A stretch of DNA of 64,000 bases from Streptomyces sp. NBC_00094 (GTDB lineage: Bacteria; Actinomycetota; Actinomycetes; Streptomycetales; Streptomycetaceae). Positions 34,557-43,400 of the stretch are shown piece by piece (positions within the stretch are counted from its first letter, which is position 1; each line of letters starts with the position of its first letter). Location: assembly GCF_026343125.1 (NCBI RefSeq), contig NZ_JAPEMB010000001.1:6143501-6207500 (forward strand), written 5' to 3'. The notes under the pieces were generated by a model. It had not been told where the DNA came from and ran no database searches. It was given only the letters and a program-made list of their open reading frames with translations. Both the position numbers and the translations under genes were made by a program.

Positions 34557-36373
34557 GCGGACGGCTCCGGAAGGGACCGCCGCAGAGCGGCGAGCCCGTA
34601 CCGCTTCTCGATGTCGACGCCCTCGCCGTAGTGGTGCTCTTCGAGGAGAGGGAGGATCTTCGTCCGCCAGGTCCGCTCCAGGCCGCCGTCCCGGTACACG
34701 CCCTTCTTCATCAGATACGAGGGACCGATTCGGAAATCGGGGTCGTCGATACGGGAGTTGAGGGCATCCAGCAGATCGGCCGGCTCGGAGTCCCTCTCCT
34801 TGGAAGTGAGCCAGCGGCGCAGCAGCCCGCTGGTCGGCTCGGTCCGCGGGGACAGCTCCACGAACGCGAAACGGCGCCGCATCGCAGCGTCCACGAGCGC
34901 GATCGAACGGTCGGCCGTGTTCATCGTGCCGATGACGAACAGATTCGGCGGCAGCGCGAAGTCGTCGCCGGAGTAGGGTAGCTGGACCCCCTTGTCCCGG
35001 TACTCCAGCAGGAAGTACAACTCGCCGAAGACCTTCGCCAGGTTGGCCCGGTTGATCTCGTCGATGATCAGGAAGTGCGGGATGTGCCGGTTGCCCTCCT
35101 TGTTGGCGAGGTCGGCCAGATCCCGGAGCGGTCCTGCGGTCAGCCGGAAGGCGACCTCACGCGTCTGGGGATCCTCCTTCGGACGGATTCCCTCGACGAA
35201 GTCCTCATAGGCGTACGACGGGTGGAACTGGACCAGCTTCACCTGCTCCGGTCCGCCCCCAAGGAACTCCGCGAGCTTCAGAGCGAGGTACGTCTTGCCC
35301 GTCCCCGGCGGGCCGTAGAGCACCAACTGCTTGTCGTCCCAGAGGAGATCACGCACCTCGCGCAGCCAGTCCCCGTCGTGCACCAGCAGCTCCGAGGCCA
35401 GCGCGTCCGTCGGCTCGGGCAGCTCCAGGTCCCGGCGTACGGTGATCGTCGGGAGCTCCACACTCGGATCGCGCTCTATGGCCTCGGCCTCGTCGGCCAG
35501 CTCCTCGTCGGTCAGCCCGAGCCCGTCGATCACCGCCTGAACGGACGTCAGCTCCACCACGTCGTGCTGGATCGACAGTTTCTGCTTCAGTTCCTCGGGA
35601 AGCTCGTCGTACGGGTGGCTGGCGTCCTGCCACGACACCGGCCGGCGAAGGTTGGACCGGCGGTCCTCGGATTCGATCTGCTGGACCTCGCCGGTGATCT
35701 GCCCCACGTGCAGACGCCCGTCGGAGATGGTGCAGATCGTGTCGCCCTCCTTCATCCGAGACAGGAACGCGTGGACCTCTTCGGTCAGCTGCTGCTTCTG
35801 GCTGTACGTCGCCGTGGACTCGTAGTCCTCCTCGACGAAGGTGCGCACCTGCTCCTTGCTGATGCCCTGCTCGACACCCTGCCGCAGCCGGGGGGCCGCA
35901 AGCGTCACCCGCTCCTCCGGCAGCCACATCCGGCGCACGAGGTCGAGTCCGGTGACGTTGGAACCGCGCACCAGCCAGGCGCGGTTGGGACCCCACGACG
36001 CGCCGGGCATGAAGTCCCCCAGCGGCCGGCCGTCCTCGGTCTTCCAGGCCGCCCAGCCGTTGAGGCTGCTGCCGGTGAGGACGGCCGCGGCTTCGGAGGG
36101 GGAGTTGAAGACGAGGTCCTCCGTCGTCTCAAGACAACCGGGCCACGCATCCGACGGTTTGATCGCGCCGTGGCTGATCAACAGCTCGCGCTTTGTGAAG
36201 GCGGACGTCGCCCGGGCGGCGAACGAGGTGGCGACGTCCTTCCGGACCGGCTGTCCCCGACCGACGAAGAACTTCCGGCTGCCGTTCGTCCCCATCTCGT
36301 CGGTCTGCCGCCCGCGCGCCACCGGACCGCCGTTCGGCAGACGCAGGCGGAATTCCGGATACTTCTCGGCCAT
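34553..36373 (-). CDS. mcrB: McrB-family AAA+ motor with EVE-like reader domain
   Basis: A 606-residue AAA+ protein from ATG 36373 (GGGGAGG 8 bases upstream; ATG 36400 is a weaker alternative). Residues about 200-280 (MKEGDTICTISDGRLHVGQ, then RRPVSW) resemble the PUA/EVE-like reader found at the N-terminus of modification-dependent restriction proteins. The motor has Walker A LYGPPGTGKT (K360), Walker B FLIIDEINRAN and the McrB signature GTMNTADRSIALVDAAMRRR. It would recognise a modified base and translocate to activate McrC. It is divergent from the DUF2786 gene across about 110 bases, and heads the McrB-McrC-helicase operon. Confidence 0.93.
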   Translation of the reverse strand: MAEKYPEFRLRLPNGGPVARGRQTDEMGTNGSRKFFVGRGQPVRKDVATSFAARATSAFTKRELLISHGAIKPSDAWPGCLETTEDLVFNSPSEAAAVLTGSSLNGWAAWKTEDGRPLGDFMPGASWGPNRAWLVRGSNVTGLDLVRRMWLPEERVTLAAPRLRQGVEQGISKEQVRTFVEEDYESTATYSQKQQLTEEVHAFLSRMKEGDTICTISDGRLHVGQITGEVQQIESEDRRSNLRRPVSWQDASHPYDELPEELKQKLSIQHDVVELTSVQAVIDGLGLTDEELADEAEAIERDPSVELPTITVRRDLELPEPTDALASELLVHDGDWLREVRDLLWDDKQLVLYGPPGTGKTYLALKLAEFLGGGPEQVKLVQFHPSYAYEDFVEGIRPKEDPQTREVAFRLTAGPLRDLADLANKEGNRHIPHFLIIDEINRANLAKVFGELYFLLEYRDKGVQLPYSGDDFALPPNLFVIGTMNTADRSIALVDAAMRRRFAFVELSPRTEPTSGLLRRWLTSKERDSEPADLLDALNSRIDDPDFRIGPSYLMKKGVYRDGGLERTWRTKILPLLEEHHYGEGVDIEKRYGLAALRRSLPEPSA

Positions 36374-36483
36374 GGTCACGGCCTCCCCGTCCGTAGACAT
36401 TGATCCGTAAGGAAGACTAGGCGGCCGCACTGACAGCAGGGGGCCGTTGGGTGGGGCCGGGAAGCCCCGGGGGAGGGGAACAC

Positions 36484-38793
36484 ATGCGTTATCGGAGCCC
36501 GGAATCGCCGGCGGAGCGGGCTTTCAGGGAGTCCAGGGAGGAATGGCTCGAAGCCCGCGTCCATGACCTGGCTGACGTCCTGGAGACGGCCGGCGCCCAG
36601 CTGTACAGACTGCTCCCCTCCGACTTCGGCGATCAGCGCCGCGTGGCCGCTGCCACGATCGCGCGTGTGGCGGCGGACCGTGCACGGGCCCGGTCCGTGG
36701 GCGACACGGTTCGCTGGCTGGAGCGTCTGATGCCGGGCGCTCAGCCCCACGACTTGACGGATTCGGTGCGGGAGCTGCGTGCCCGCCTCGCACCCGGTGA
36801 CGAACCCGCCCTGTGGTCCTGGAACGCCGGGGCCTGGGAGGAGATGCTGTTGTGGTGGTGGTGGCGGAGCCAGCGCCGCACCGGAGAAATGGAGCGGGAC
36901 TACGCCGGATGGCGCTCACGCTGGTCGGCAGACGTCCCGTGGGACGGCCCAGTGGATTTCCCCCAGCGGGCACCGCGCCGCCACGGCCGGGAACTCCTCA
37001 CCCTGGCCGAGTTCTTCACCCACGAGCCCGAACCTCTGAGCCTCCTCGCACGAGCCGTGCTCGACGCGCCGGAGACGGCCGCGACGGTCCAGGACGTCGT
37101 CCTCCTGCGTGAGGAGCACCTCCAAGGTGCCGGACACCTGCTGTGGCTGGCCGAGCAGCAGGCGTGCGCCGAGGAGCTCGAAGCCTGGCGGCGCAAGCAG
37201 CAGGCGAGCGGCTCGGAAGCGACACGCGCCTTCCTCGCGGAGCTGTCCGAAGCGGTCAAGAGGTACATGTCCGTCGTCCTCCAGCCCGTGATCTCCGCGC
37301 TGTCCGGCTGTGAGCGCGCCCTTCTGAGCCACAGCAAGCGCGGCCCATGGCGGTCCGCCGACGACTACCTGGGCGCCTTCCTCGACTTCCTCGACTGGCA
37401 GGGCCGAGCCCCGGACGACACCCAGGTCGAGCGGCAGGCCACGGAACTCGCGGACCAAGGCAGGACCACCTGGCACGGGATGGAGGGCTCCCTTCCGGTC
37501 TGGTACCACATCGTCACGTCCCCGCAGGAGAGAGCGGCGGCGAAGGCGTACTCGGGAGCGCCGTCCGCATCCGTCCTGCGCGTCAGGACCGGTGCGCCGG
37601 TGCAGGCTTCCTTCGACCTCTTCTCGATGGACCTGTGGAACGAGTCGGGCGAGCCCGAGGCCGAGTGGTACCCCGAGCCCGGAATCGACATCCACTACGA
37701 CGGCGACAGCGCGTTCGACCTCGGTGCACTGCTCGCCGTCGCACGACTCGGCTACGCACGCCTGGAGTTCCTCGCCGTGGGGGCCGACGGAGGAGTCCAG
37801 CGGCTGCGTACGGTCCTCGCCCGCGTACGGGAGGAGGACACCCCGGCCTGGCGGAGGTGGGCACTGGCGTCCCTCGCGGTACTCGCCCCCGAGCCCGACG
37901 ACCTGGCCGACGCGATCACCCGGCAGGACGACGACGGAGCCGACCACGGCGCGGACGACGACGAAGGCTGGGACGACTACGAAGACCCGGAGGTGCGACG
38001 GACTCCCGAGGAGCACGTCGCACGTCCCGCCGCCGGTGGCCTGCCGCCCGCGCTCCTCGGAAAGGTCAGGGCGCTGCTCCGGCAGGCCGAGGACTCCAGC
38101 GTCACAGAGCAGGAGGCCCGTACGTTCCTCGACAAGGCCACCGAGCTGATGGCCAAGTACGGCATCGAGCAGGCCATGCTCGACGACGTGTCCGATCCGG
38201 GCAAGCCGGTGGACAAGGTCGTCGATCTGTATGCCCCGTACGTCAAGGAGGCCCGGCGGCTGCTCAGCTGGATCGCGGGGGAGATGCGGTGCAGCGCCGT
38301 GTACCCCGGCGGCAAGGACAACCGGCACCGGGTGCACCTGTTCGGCTTCGAGGCGGACCTCCACGCGACCGAAGTTCTGTTCACGAGTCTGCGCTTCCAG
38401 ATGCTGAGGGGGGCGGACGTCGCCGATGCGCTGCACCGGCCGGAGGGCGAGGACGCGCGCGCGTACAAGCGGTCCTGGATGCTCGGCTTCATCCGCGAGG
38501 TCACCACCCGCATCGGCGCGGCCCAGCGGGCGGCGAGGGCAGCTGCCGACACCAAGCAGCAGACCGACCCCCTGGGAGCGGACTCGGCCGGACGCAGCGT
38601 GGCCCTGGTCCTCGCGGACCGCTCCGCCGTCGTCCAGGCCCAGGTCTCCGCCCGCTACCCGAAGCTCGGCAAGACCCGCCCGACCAAGTTCAAGGGCACG
38701 GGCTACTGGCAAGGGGTGGCCGACGGGAAACACGCCGAGATCGGCGGGCCGGCCTTCGCTGACGAGGACGACATGGACCAGCTCACCCACTGA
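36484..38793 (+). CDS. DUF2786 domain protein linked to the McrBC module
   Basis: A 769-residue soluble protein from ATG 36484 (GGGGGAGGGGA directly upstream). The first 500 residues are helical, rich in Trp and Arg, and unassigned. An acidic stretch (DDDGADHGADDDEGWDD, about 480-497) precedes the DUF2786 helical domain at about 525-565 (LLGKVRALLRQAEDSSVTEQ). The rest (about 580-769) resembles the C-terminal part usual in DUF2786 proteins. DUF2786 proteins are also known in phages; function is unknown. It is divergent from mcrB and likely shares its promoter region. Its stop overlaps the convergent HATPase gene by 11 bases. Confidence 0.75.
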   Translation: MRYRSPESPAERAFRESREEWLEARVHDLADVLETAGAQLYRLLPSDFGDQRRVAAATIARVAADRARARSVGDTVRWLERLMPGAQPHDLTDSVRELRARLAPGDEPALWSWNAGAWEEMLLWWWWRSQRRTGEMERDYAGWRSRWSADVPWDGPVDFPQRAPRRHGRELLTLAEFFTHEPEPLSLLARAVLDAPETAATVQDVVLLREEHLQGAGHLLWLAEQQACAEELEAWRRKQQASGSEATRAFLAELSEAVKRYMSVVLQPVISALSGCERALLSHSKRGPWRSADDYLGAFLDFLDWQGRAPDDTQVERQATELADQGRTTWHGMEGSLPVWYHIVTSPQERAAAKAYSGAPSASVLRVRTGAPVQASFDLFSMDLWNESGEPEAEWYPEPGIDIHYDGDSAFDLGALLAVARLGYARLEFLAVGADGGVQRLRTVLARVREEDTPAWRRWALASLAVLAPEPDDLADAITRQDDDGADHGADDDEGWDDYEDPEVRRTPEEHVARPAAGGLPPALLGKVRALLRQAEDSSVTEQEARTFLDKATELMAKYGIEQAMLDDVSDPGKPVDKVVDLYAPYVKEARRLLSWIAGEMRCSAVYPGGKDNRHRVHLFGFEADLHATEVLFTSLRFQMLRGADVADALHRPEGEDARAYKRSWMLGFIREVTTRIGAAQRAARAAADTKQQTDPLGADSAGRSVALVLADRSAVVQAQVSARYPKLGKTRPTKFKGTGYWQGVADGKHAEIGGPAFADEDDMDQLTH

Positions 38794-39244
38794 GGCCGGT
38801 CAGGGAGCCGGGGGCCAGGGAGATTGCTGCCCACACTGTCTTGCCGCCCGGGGGGAACGGGACCACGCCCCACCGGTCGGCGAGCCCGTTCACCAGCAGG
38901 AGCCCTCGACTGCCCTCACCGTCGGTCGTGCCCTCCGGCAGCGCCGGCAGGCGGTCGCCCCGCGCGTCGGTGACCTCGATGTGAAGGGCGCGGGGCATGC
39001 CGCCGAGCAGCAGCCGGAGCCGGAATCCGCGCCCAGGCACCGGCACCCGCCCGTGCAGTACGGCGTTGGCGGCGAGCTCGGCGACGATCTGCTCGGCACG
39101 CTCGGTGACGTCCGGCGGAACGTTCCAGGTACGGAGCTCCGTCACCGCGAGCAACCGGGCGAGCCGGGCGCCCCTTCGAGTACCGGAGAGCAGCTGGCTG
39201 AACATGGGTTCAGTGGGGGGTGCTTGAGTCGCTGTGCGGTTCAT
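38783..39244 (-). CDS. SpoIIAB/RsbW-like ATP-binding protein of a WhiJ-type trio
   Basis: A 153-residue GHKL ATPase of the anti-sigma-kinase class: N-box IVAELAANAVLHG, G1-like DARGDRLP and G2 GSRGLLLVNGLADRWG. In Streptomyces such small HATPase proteins are encoded beside HTH-DUF5753 and DUF397 genes, as here, forming WhiJ-like regulatory loci. The ATG at 39244 faces the HTH gene divergently across about 165 bases. Its stop overlaps the DUF2786 gene by 11 bases, unusually tight for convergent genes. Confidence 0.88.
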   Translation of the reverse strand: MNRTATQAPPTEPMFSQLLSGTRRGARLARLLAVTELRTWNVPPDVTERAEQIVAELAANAVLHGRVPVPGRGFRLRLLLGGMPRALHIEVTDARGDRLPALPEGTTDGEGSRGLLLVNGLADRWGVVPFPPGGKTVWAAISLAPGSLTGLSG

Positions 39245-39410
39245 GGTGACCACGGTGGTGGCCGTGCGGGGTCGTACGCGAGTGAGGCGCCCCGTACGCG
39301 TGGTCAGCGTACGGGCACAGTGGGTAGACAGTACGGGGCGTCGACCGTCACTCTGGGTGAATCCATCGCGGGGGAGGGCTCGCGGGGTGCGCACGTGGAG
39401 GTGGCTGTAC

Positions 39411-40250
39411 ATGGCGGTGCACGGCGGCGACGGGGAGCGGGAGCCGGACCCCTCCGACAGCCTGCGGACGTTCGGAGCGGTCGTCCAGGCCCTGAGAGAG
39501 CACGCGGGCCTGAGCCGTACGGAGTTCGGGACGCTGATCCGGTTCTCCAAACACACCGTCGAGTCGGTGGAGCTGGGCCGCCGCATGCCGGACGAGGTGT
39601 TCGTGGAGCGGGGGGAGGTCGCTACCGGCAACACGGGCGCGCTGAGGAAGTCGGCGCAGCATCTGTCGCGGGGCGAGCCGGGCTTGGCGGCGTGGTTCCG
39701 GCGGTGGGCGCGGTTGGAGCGGGTGGCGGTGAGCCTGTGTACGTACGAGTGCAGGTTGGTGCCGGGGTTGTTGCAGTCGGAGCCGTACGCGCGGGCGGTC
39801 TTCGAGGGCACCATTCCGCTGGTGCCGGACGAGCAGGTGGAGGTACTCGTCGCCGCCCGTCTTGAGCGTCAGAAGATGCTCCGCGAGCGGCCGATCGTAC
39901 CGTTCAGCTTCATCGTGGAGGAGCACGTCTTCCGGCGCCGGTTCGGTGACGTGGAGAGGGTGCGGGAGCTGCTCGACTACGTGCTTGAGCAGACCGCTCT
40001 GCGTAACGTGACGCTCCAGATTGTGCCGCAGGAAGCTGGGTTGCACGCGTGCCTGGATGGGCCGGTGCGACTGCTGGAAACGTCGGAGAGGCGCAGGTTC
40101 GCATACTCCGAAGGGCAGCAGAACGGGCGGCTGATCAGCGACCCGAAAGAGGTGAACCTCCTCCAGCAGCGCTATGACACACTGCGCTCGCAGGCCCTGA
40201 ATCGCAAGGAATCACGGGGGCTGCTGGAGCGACTGCGAGGAGAGCTATGA
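39411..40250 (+). CDS. Helix-turn-helix DUF5753 regulator (WhiJ-like)
   Basis: A 279-residue transcription regulator. The XRE helix-turn-helix lies at about 20-60 (FGAVVQALREHAGLSRTEFG). The DUF5753 domain fills the rest, with ARLERQKML, FIVEEHVFRRRFG and LQIVPQEAGLHACLDG. In characterised Streptomyces loci such proteins repress developmental genes and are counteracted by small DUF397 partners. ATG 39411 has GGAGGTGG 8 bases upstream. Its stop region overlaps the DUF397 start (ATGA), so the two are coupled. It probably controls this trio, or the neighbouring defence genes; that is inference. Confidence 0.9.
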   Translation: MAVHGGDGEREPDPSDSLRTFGAVVQALREHAGLSRTEFGTLIRFSKHTVESVELGRRMPDEVFVERGEVATGNTGALRKSAQHLSRGEPGLAAWFRRWARLERVAVSLCTYECRLVPGLLQSEPYARAVFEGTIPLVPDEQVEVLVAARLERQKMLRERPIVPFSFIVEEHVFRRRFGDVERVRELLDYVLEQTALRNVTLQIVPQEAGLHACLDGPVRLLETSERRRFAYSEGQQNGRLISDPKEVNLLQQRYDTLRSQALNRKESRGLLERLRGEL

Positions 40251-40432
40251 GTACGACGGAACGCGTCTGGTTCAAGTCCAGCTACAGCGGGAGCCAGGGA
40301 GACGACTGCGTGGAGGTCGCCGTCACCGAACAGGCCATCCACGTACGTGACTCCAAGGACCTGACGCGCCCCGACTTCTCCGTCGGCCGCGACGGTTGGA
40401 AGCAGTTCGTACGGTACGCCGCGCGCGGCTGA
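40247..40432 (+). CDS. DUF397 protein (partner of the DUF5753 regulator)
   Basis: A 61-residue protein with the DUF397 hallmarks VWFKSSYSG, GDDCVEVAV and IHVRDSKD. Such proteins are the antitoxin-like or modulator partner of DUF5753 regulators. Its ATG overlaps the stop of the regulator by four bases. It converges with the DrmMI gene; an inverted repeat (40427-40435 with 40470-40478) across both gene ends may terminate transcription. Confidence 0.93.
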   Translation: MSTTERVWFKSSYSGSQGDDCVEVAVTEQAIHVRDSKDLTRPDFSVGRDGWKQFVRYAARG

Positions 40433-40472
40433 GCCCCCGTCTGGTGGGCCCAGCCGCACTGGCGGCGACGGC

Positions 40473-43400
40473 TCAGCCGGCCTCGGGCCGGGCCTCGTGT
40501 CGAGGCCCCTGGCCCGGGGGCGGCGTGAGGGTCGACGTGTAGTTCTTGCCGTCGATCAGAGGCGTCTCCATGGTGAGACCGGCCTCGGCCATGCGGTCGT
40601 ACTCGGCGAGAACGAGGCGCTTGGTGCGGTACTCGCCGTACTTGCCGATCTCGTTGTTCTTGAGCCCGCCGTTCTCGGTCTGGAAGGACTCCAGGATGTA
40701 CTCGGCGTCCTCGCGCGAGACTCCGTAGAGGTGGAAGAAGTACGCGTCGAGCTCGGCGCGGATCTGGGTGCGGCGGTCTTCGTTCCAGGCGAAGGGTACG
40801 CCGGTGTCGCCGAGGTCGATGGCCAAGGGCTCCATCTCCCAGGAGGAGTAGACAAGTTCGAGTAGGCGCGGGGTGATGAAGGCGGTGTGTGGGGTCAGGT
40901 CGTCAGGGTGCGGGACGGGGAGCTGTTTCCACGTCATGAGACCCATGTGGATTCCGCTGATCTTCTGGCGGGCAACGAAGTCGAAAACCAGTGAGCTCTG
41001 TGCTGAGGCCAAAGCGGCGGCCTGGTCGGCGGGGACGTCGGGAAGCATCAACGGGTAGGAGTTGCCTACTGCCACCCGCGGTAGGAACGCCGGAATGGCT
41101 GTCCGCTCATCTGTCGTCCGGGCGACGTCGCGCCAACCGAGCAGCCAGTCTCGCTCCCACCCCAGTTCCTTCAGGCGGAGGTCTACGCCCGCGATCGTGA
41201 TCGCTTTTCCCTTGCGCATGGTAGGGATGCGTCCGCTCTTCTGGATCCACTGACGCGGCTCAGCTACACCGTAAGGATCCTCTTTCGTTTCTACAGGAAC
41301 CCGCTCGTAATCGTCGTTGCCCAGGCCGTAGTAGCGATTCCAGCGGTGGTCAAAGAGGTGTGCCATTTTCGCGTCGTACAGCGGCTGCAGTCGCTCCTCC
41401 TTGCGAGCGAACACGTTCCCCTCTAGCTGCCAGCCTTCCGCCTCCAATGCTGAGCGATCTCGGAACAAGTCTGAGTCATCAGTGAGGTTGAAAAGGTGCT
41501 TGAAAGTGACATTCCAGGGATTGCCATCCCTGCGGCCCTCCTCGACCAACACAGGGAACCGGCGGTGGATGGCGGCTGTGAGGTCGGCATCCCTTCGCGT
41601 CCGAAAGACCGGCAGCGTACCCGTGTTCGGGTTGATGAGCGCGATCTCTTCGGGGGACAGAGCGAAGACGGTTCCACCCTGAGCGAGTTCGTCCGGGTGG
41701 CCCAGGAAGAACGCAAACTGCGCAGCCTCCTCCGTCATGCCGCGTCCGGTCAGTGAGATAAGCGCGAACTGGTAGCTGGAGTGGACCGCAGGAAAGAGCC
41801 TTTCCCGCCTGCCGTTCTCGAAGTCGTACAGGTGCTTCACCGCACCCCGCTGCGTCAAGTCCTGGAACAGGAACTGCGCGCCCGCGCCTGTGGCGATCGC
41901 AGTCGGGACGACCGTCCCGCAACGTCCCTCGGGAGCCGTCACGGCCACGAACCGTTCCGTGAACAGCTGATCCGTCTGTAGGGAGTTGACGCCCTTGATC
42001 GAGAGCCCCCTCCGCAGTTGCGGATACGCACCCGAAGACCCCAAGAACAGGAACGACGACTTAACCTTGCGCTTGTCTGTGAAGTAACGTGCGCCCTCCT
42101 CGGGATGCTGGTCAGCCCATTCTGCGATCGCCGTGCGCCTAGCTGTGCCCGAGATCTCCGCCAGCGAAGGCTCGACTACGCTGAAATATTCCTGGTCCTT
42201 AAAGTCGACCTTGTCCCACGGCGGATTCCCCAGCACACAGCTGAAGCCCCCCGCCCACCCCGTCACCGGATCAACCCCCTCCGCCGCCGGGTCCTCCGGC
42301 ACGTTGAAGATCTCCGGGAACTCCAGGTGCCAGTGGAAGAACCGGTACTCCTTGCTCAGCCGTCCGATCTCGCGGTGCGTCTCCTTCAGCGCGCCCGCTC
42401 CCTCGCCCTCCGTCGACTGGAGCGACTTGAACACGCCCTGGGTGACCGGCGCCGGGGCCGTGTCCGTCTTCTCCCACATGAACGCGGCGCACCAGGCGTC
42501 GGCGATCTTCAGGGCGTTGGTGTACTCGGGGGACTGCTCCCACCGGTGGTAGCGCTCCGCAAGCGCCCGGACCTGGCCCAGCTTCTCCGTCGGCGAGCTG
42601 TCCACGAGGGTCCGCAGCTCCGAGGCGAACGTCGCGTTCGTCACGCTCACCAACGCGTCGGCCTCGGCGTCGAGCGTGAAGACGCCCTTGTGCTGTTCCT
42701 TGTTCTCCCGCTGCCATCTGCGGGCGACGGCGGCATCGTCACCCTCCACCGCCTTGAACGCCTCCTCGGGGATTCCGCCCCGCAGCAGCGCGGGCGTCGC
42801 TCCGATCAGGCCGTTCCCCAGCTTGACGTGCGCGTCGAGGAAGCCGAGCGCCTTGCCCGGTTCCAGGGCCTCCATCCACAGGGACACCTTGGCCAGTTCC
42901 ACGGCCATCGGGTTGAGGTCGACGCCGTACACGCACTTCGCCACGACCTCGTGGAGGGCGTGCCGCACGCTCTCCGGCGTGGGCTCCGGCGTGTTGTGGC
43001 GTACCGCCGCCACCCGCTTGGCGATACGCCGTGCCGCCGAGACCAGGAAGTGGCCCGAGCCGCAGGCCGGGTCGCAGACGGTCAGGGTCAGCAGTTCGGC
43101 GATGATCGTCTCGGCCGCTTCCGCGCCCGTCTGACGGGCTTCGGCGGCCCGCCGCTCGCCACGCTCCTGGGCCTTGTCGATCACCGGGTCGAGCGTCGAG
43201 TCGAGGAGGACGTCGACGAGGGAGCTCGGCGTGTAGTACGAGCCGGTCTTCTTGCGCTCGTTGCCCGCTCGTACGACCAGTTCGAAGGAGGGGTTCTCGG
43301 CGCTGTACTTGGGCACGAGGGCGAGCAGCGATTCGTAGATCGCACCCAGTTCCTCGGCGTCAAGGGTGCGGTAGTCGACCTTCCGCAACCGGCCGGCCTC

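Noticed and set aside
35075..36403. 442-codon plus-strand frame opposite mcrB
   Set aside because: McrB has complete AAA+ motifs on the minus strand; the plus frame is a shadow.
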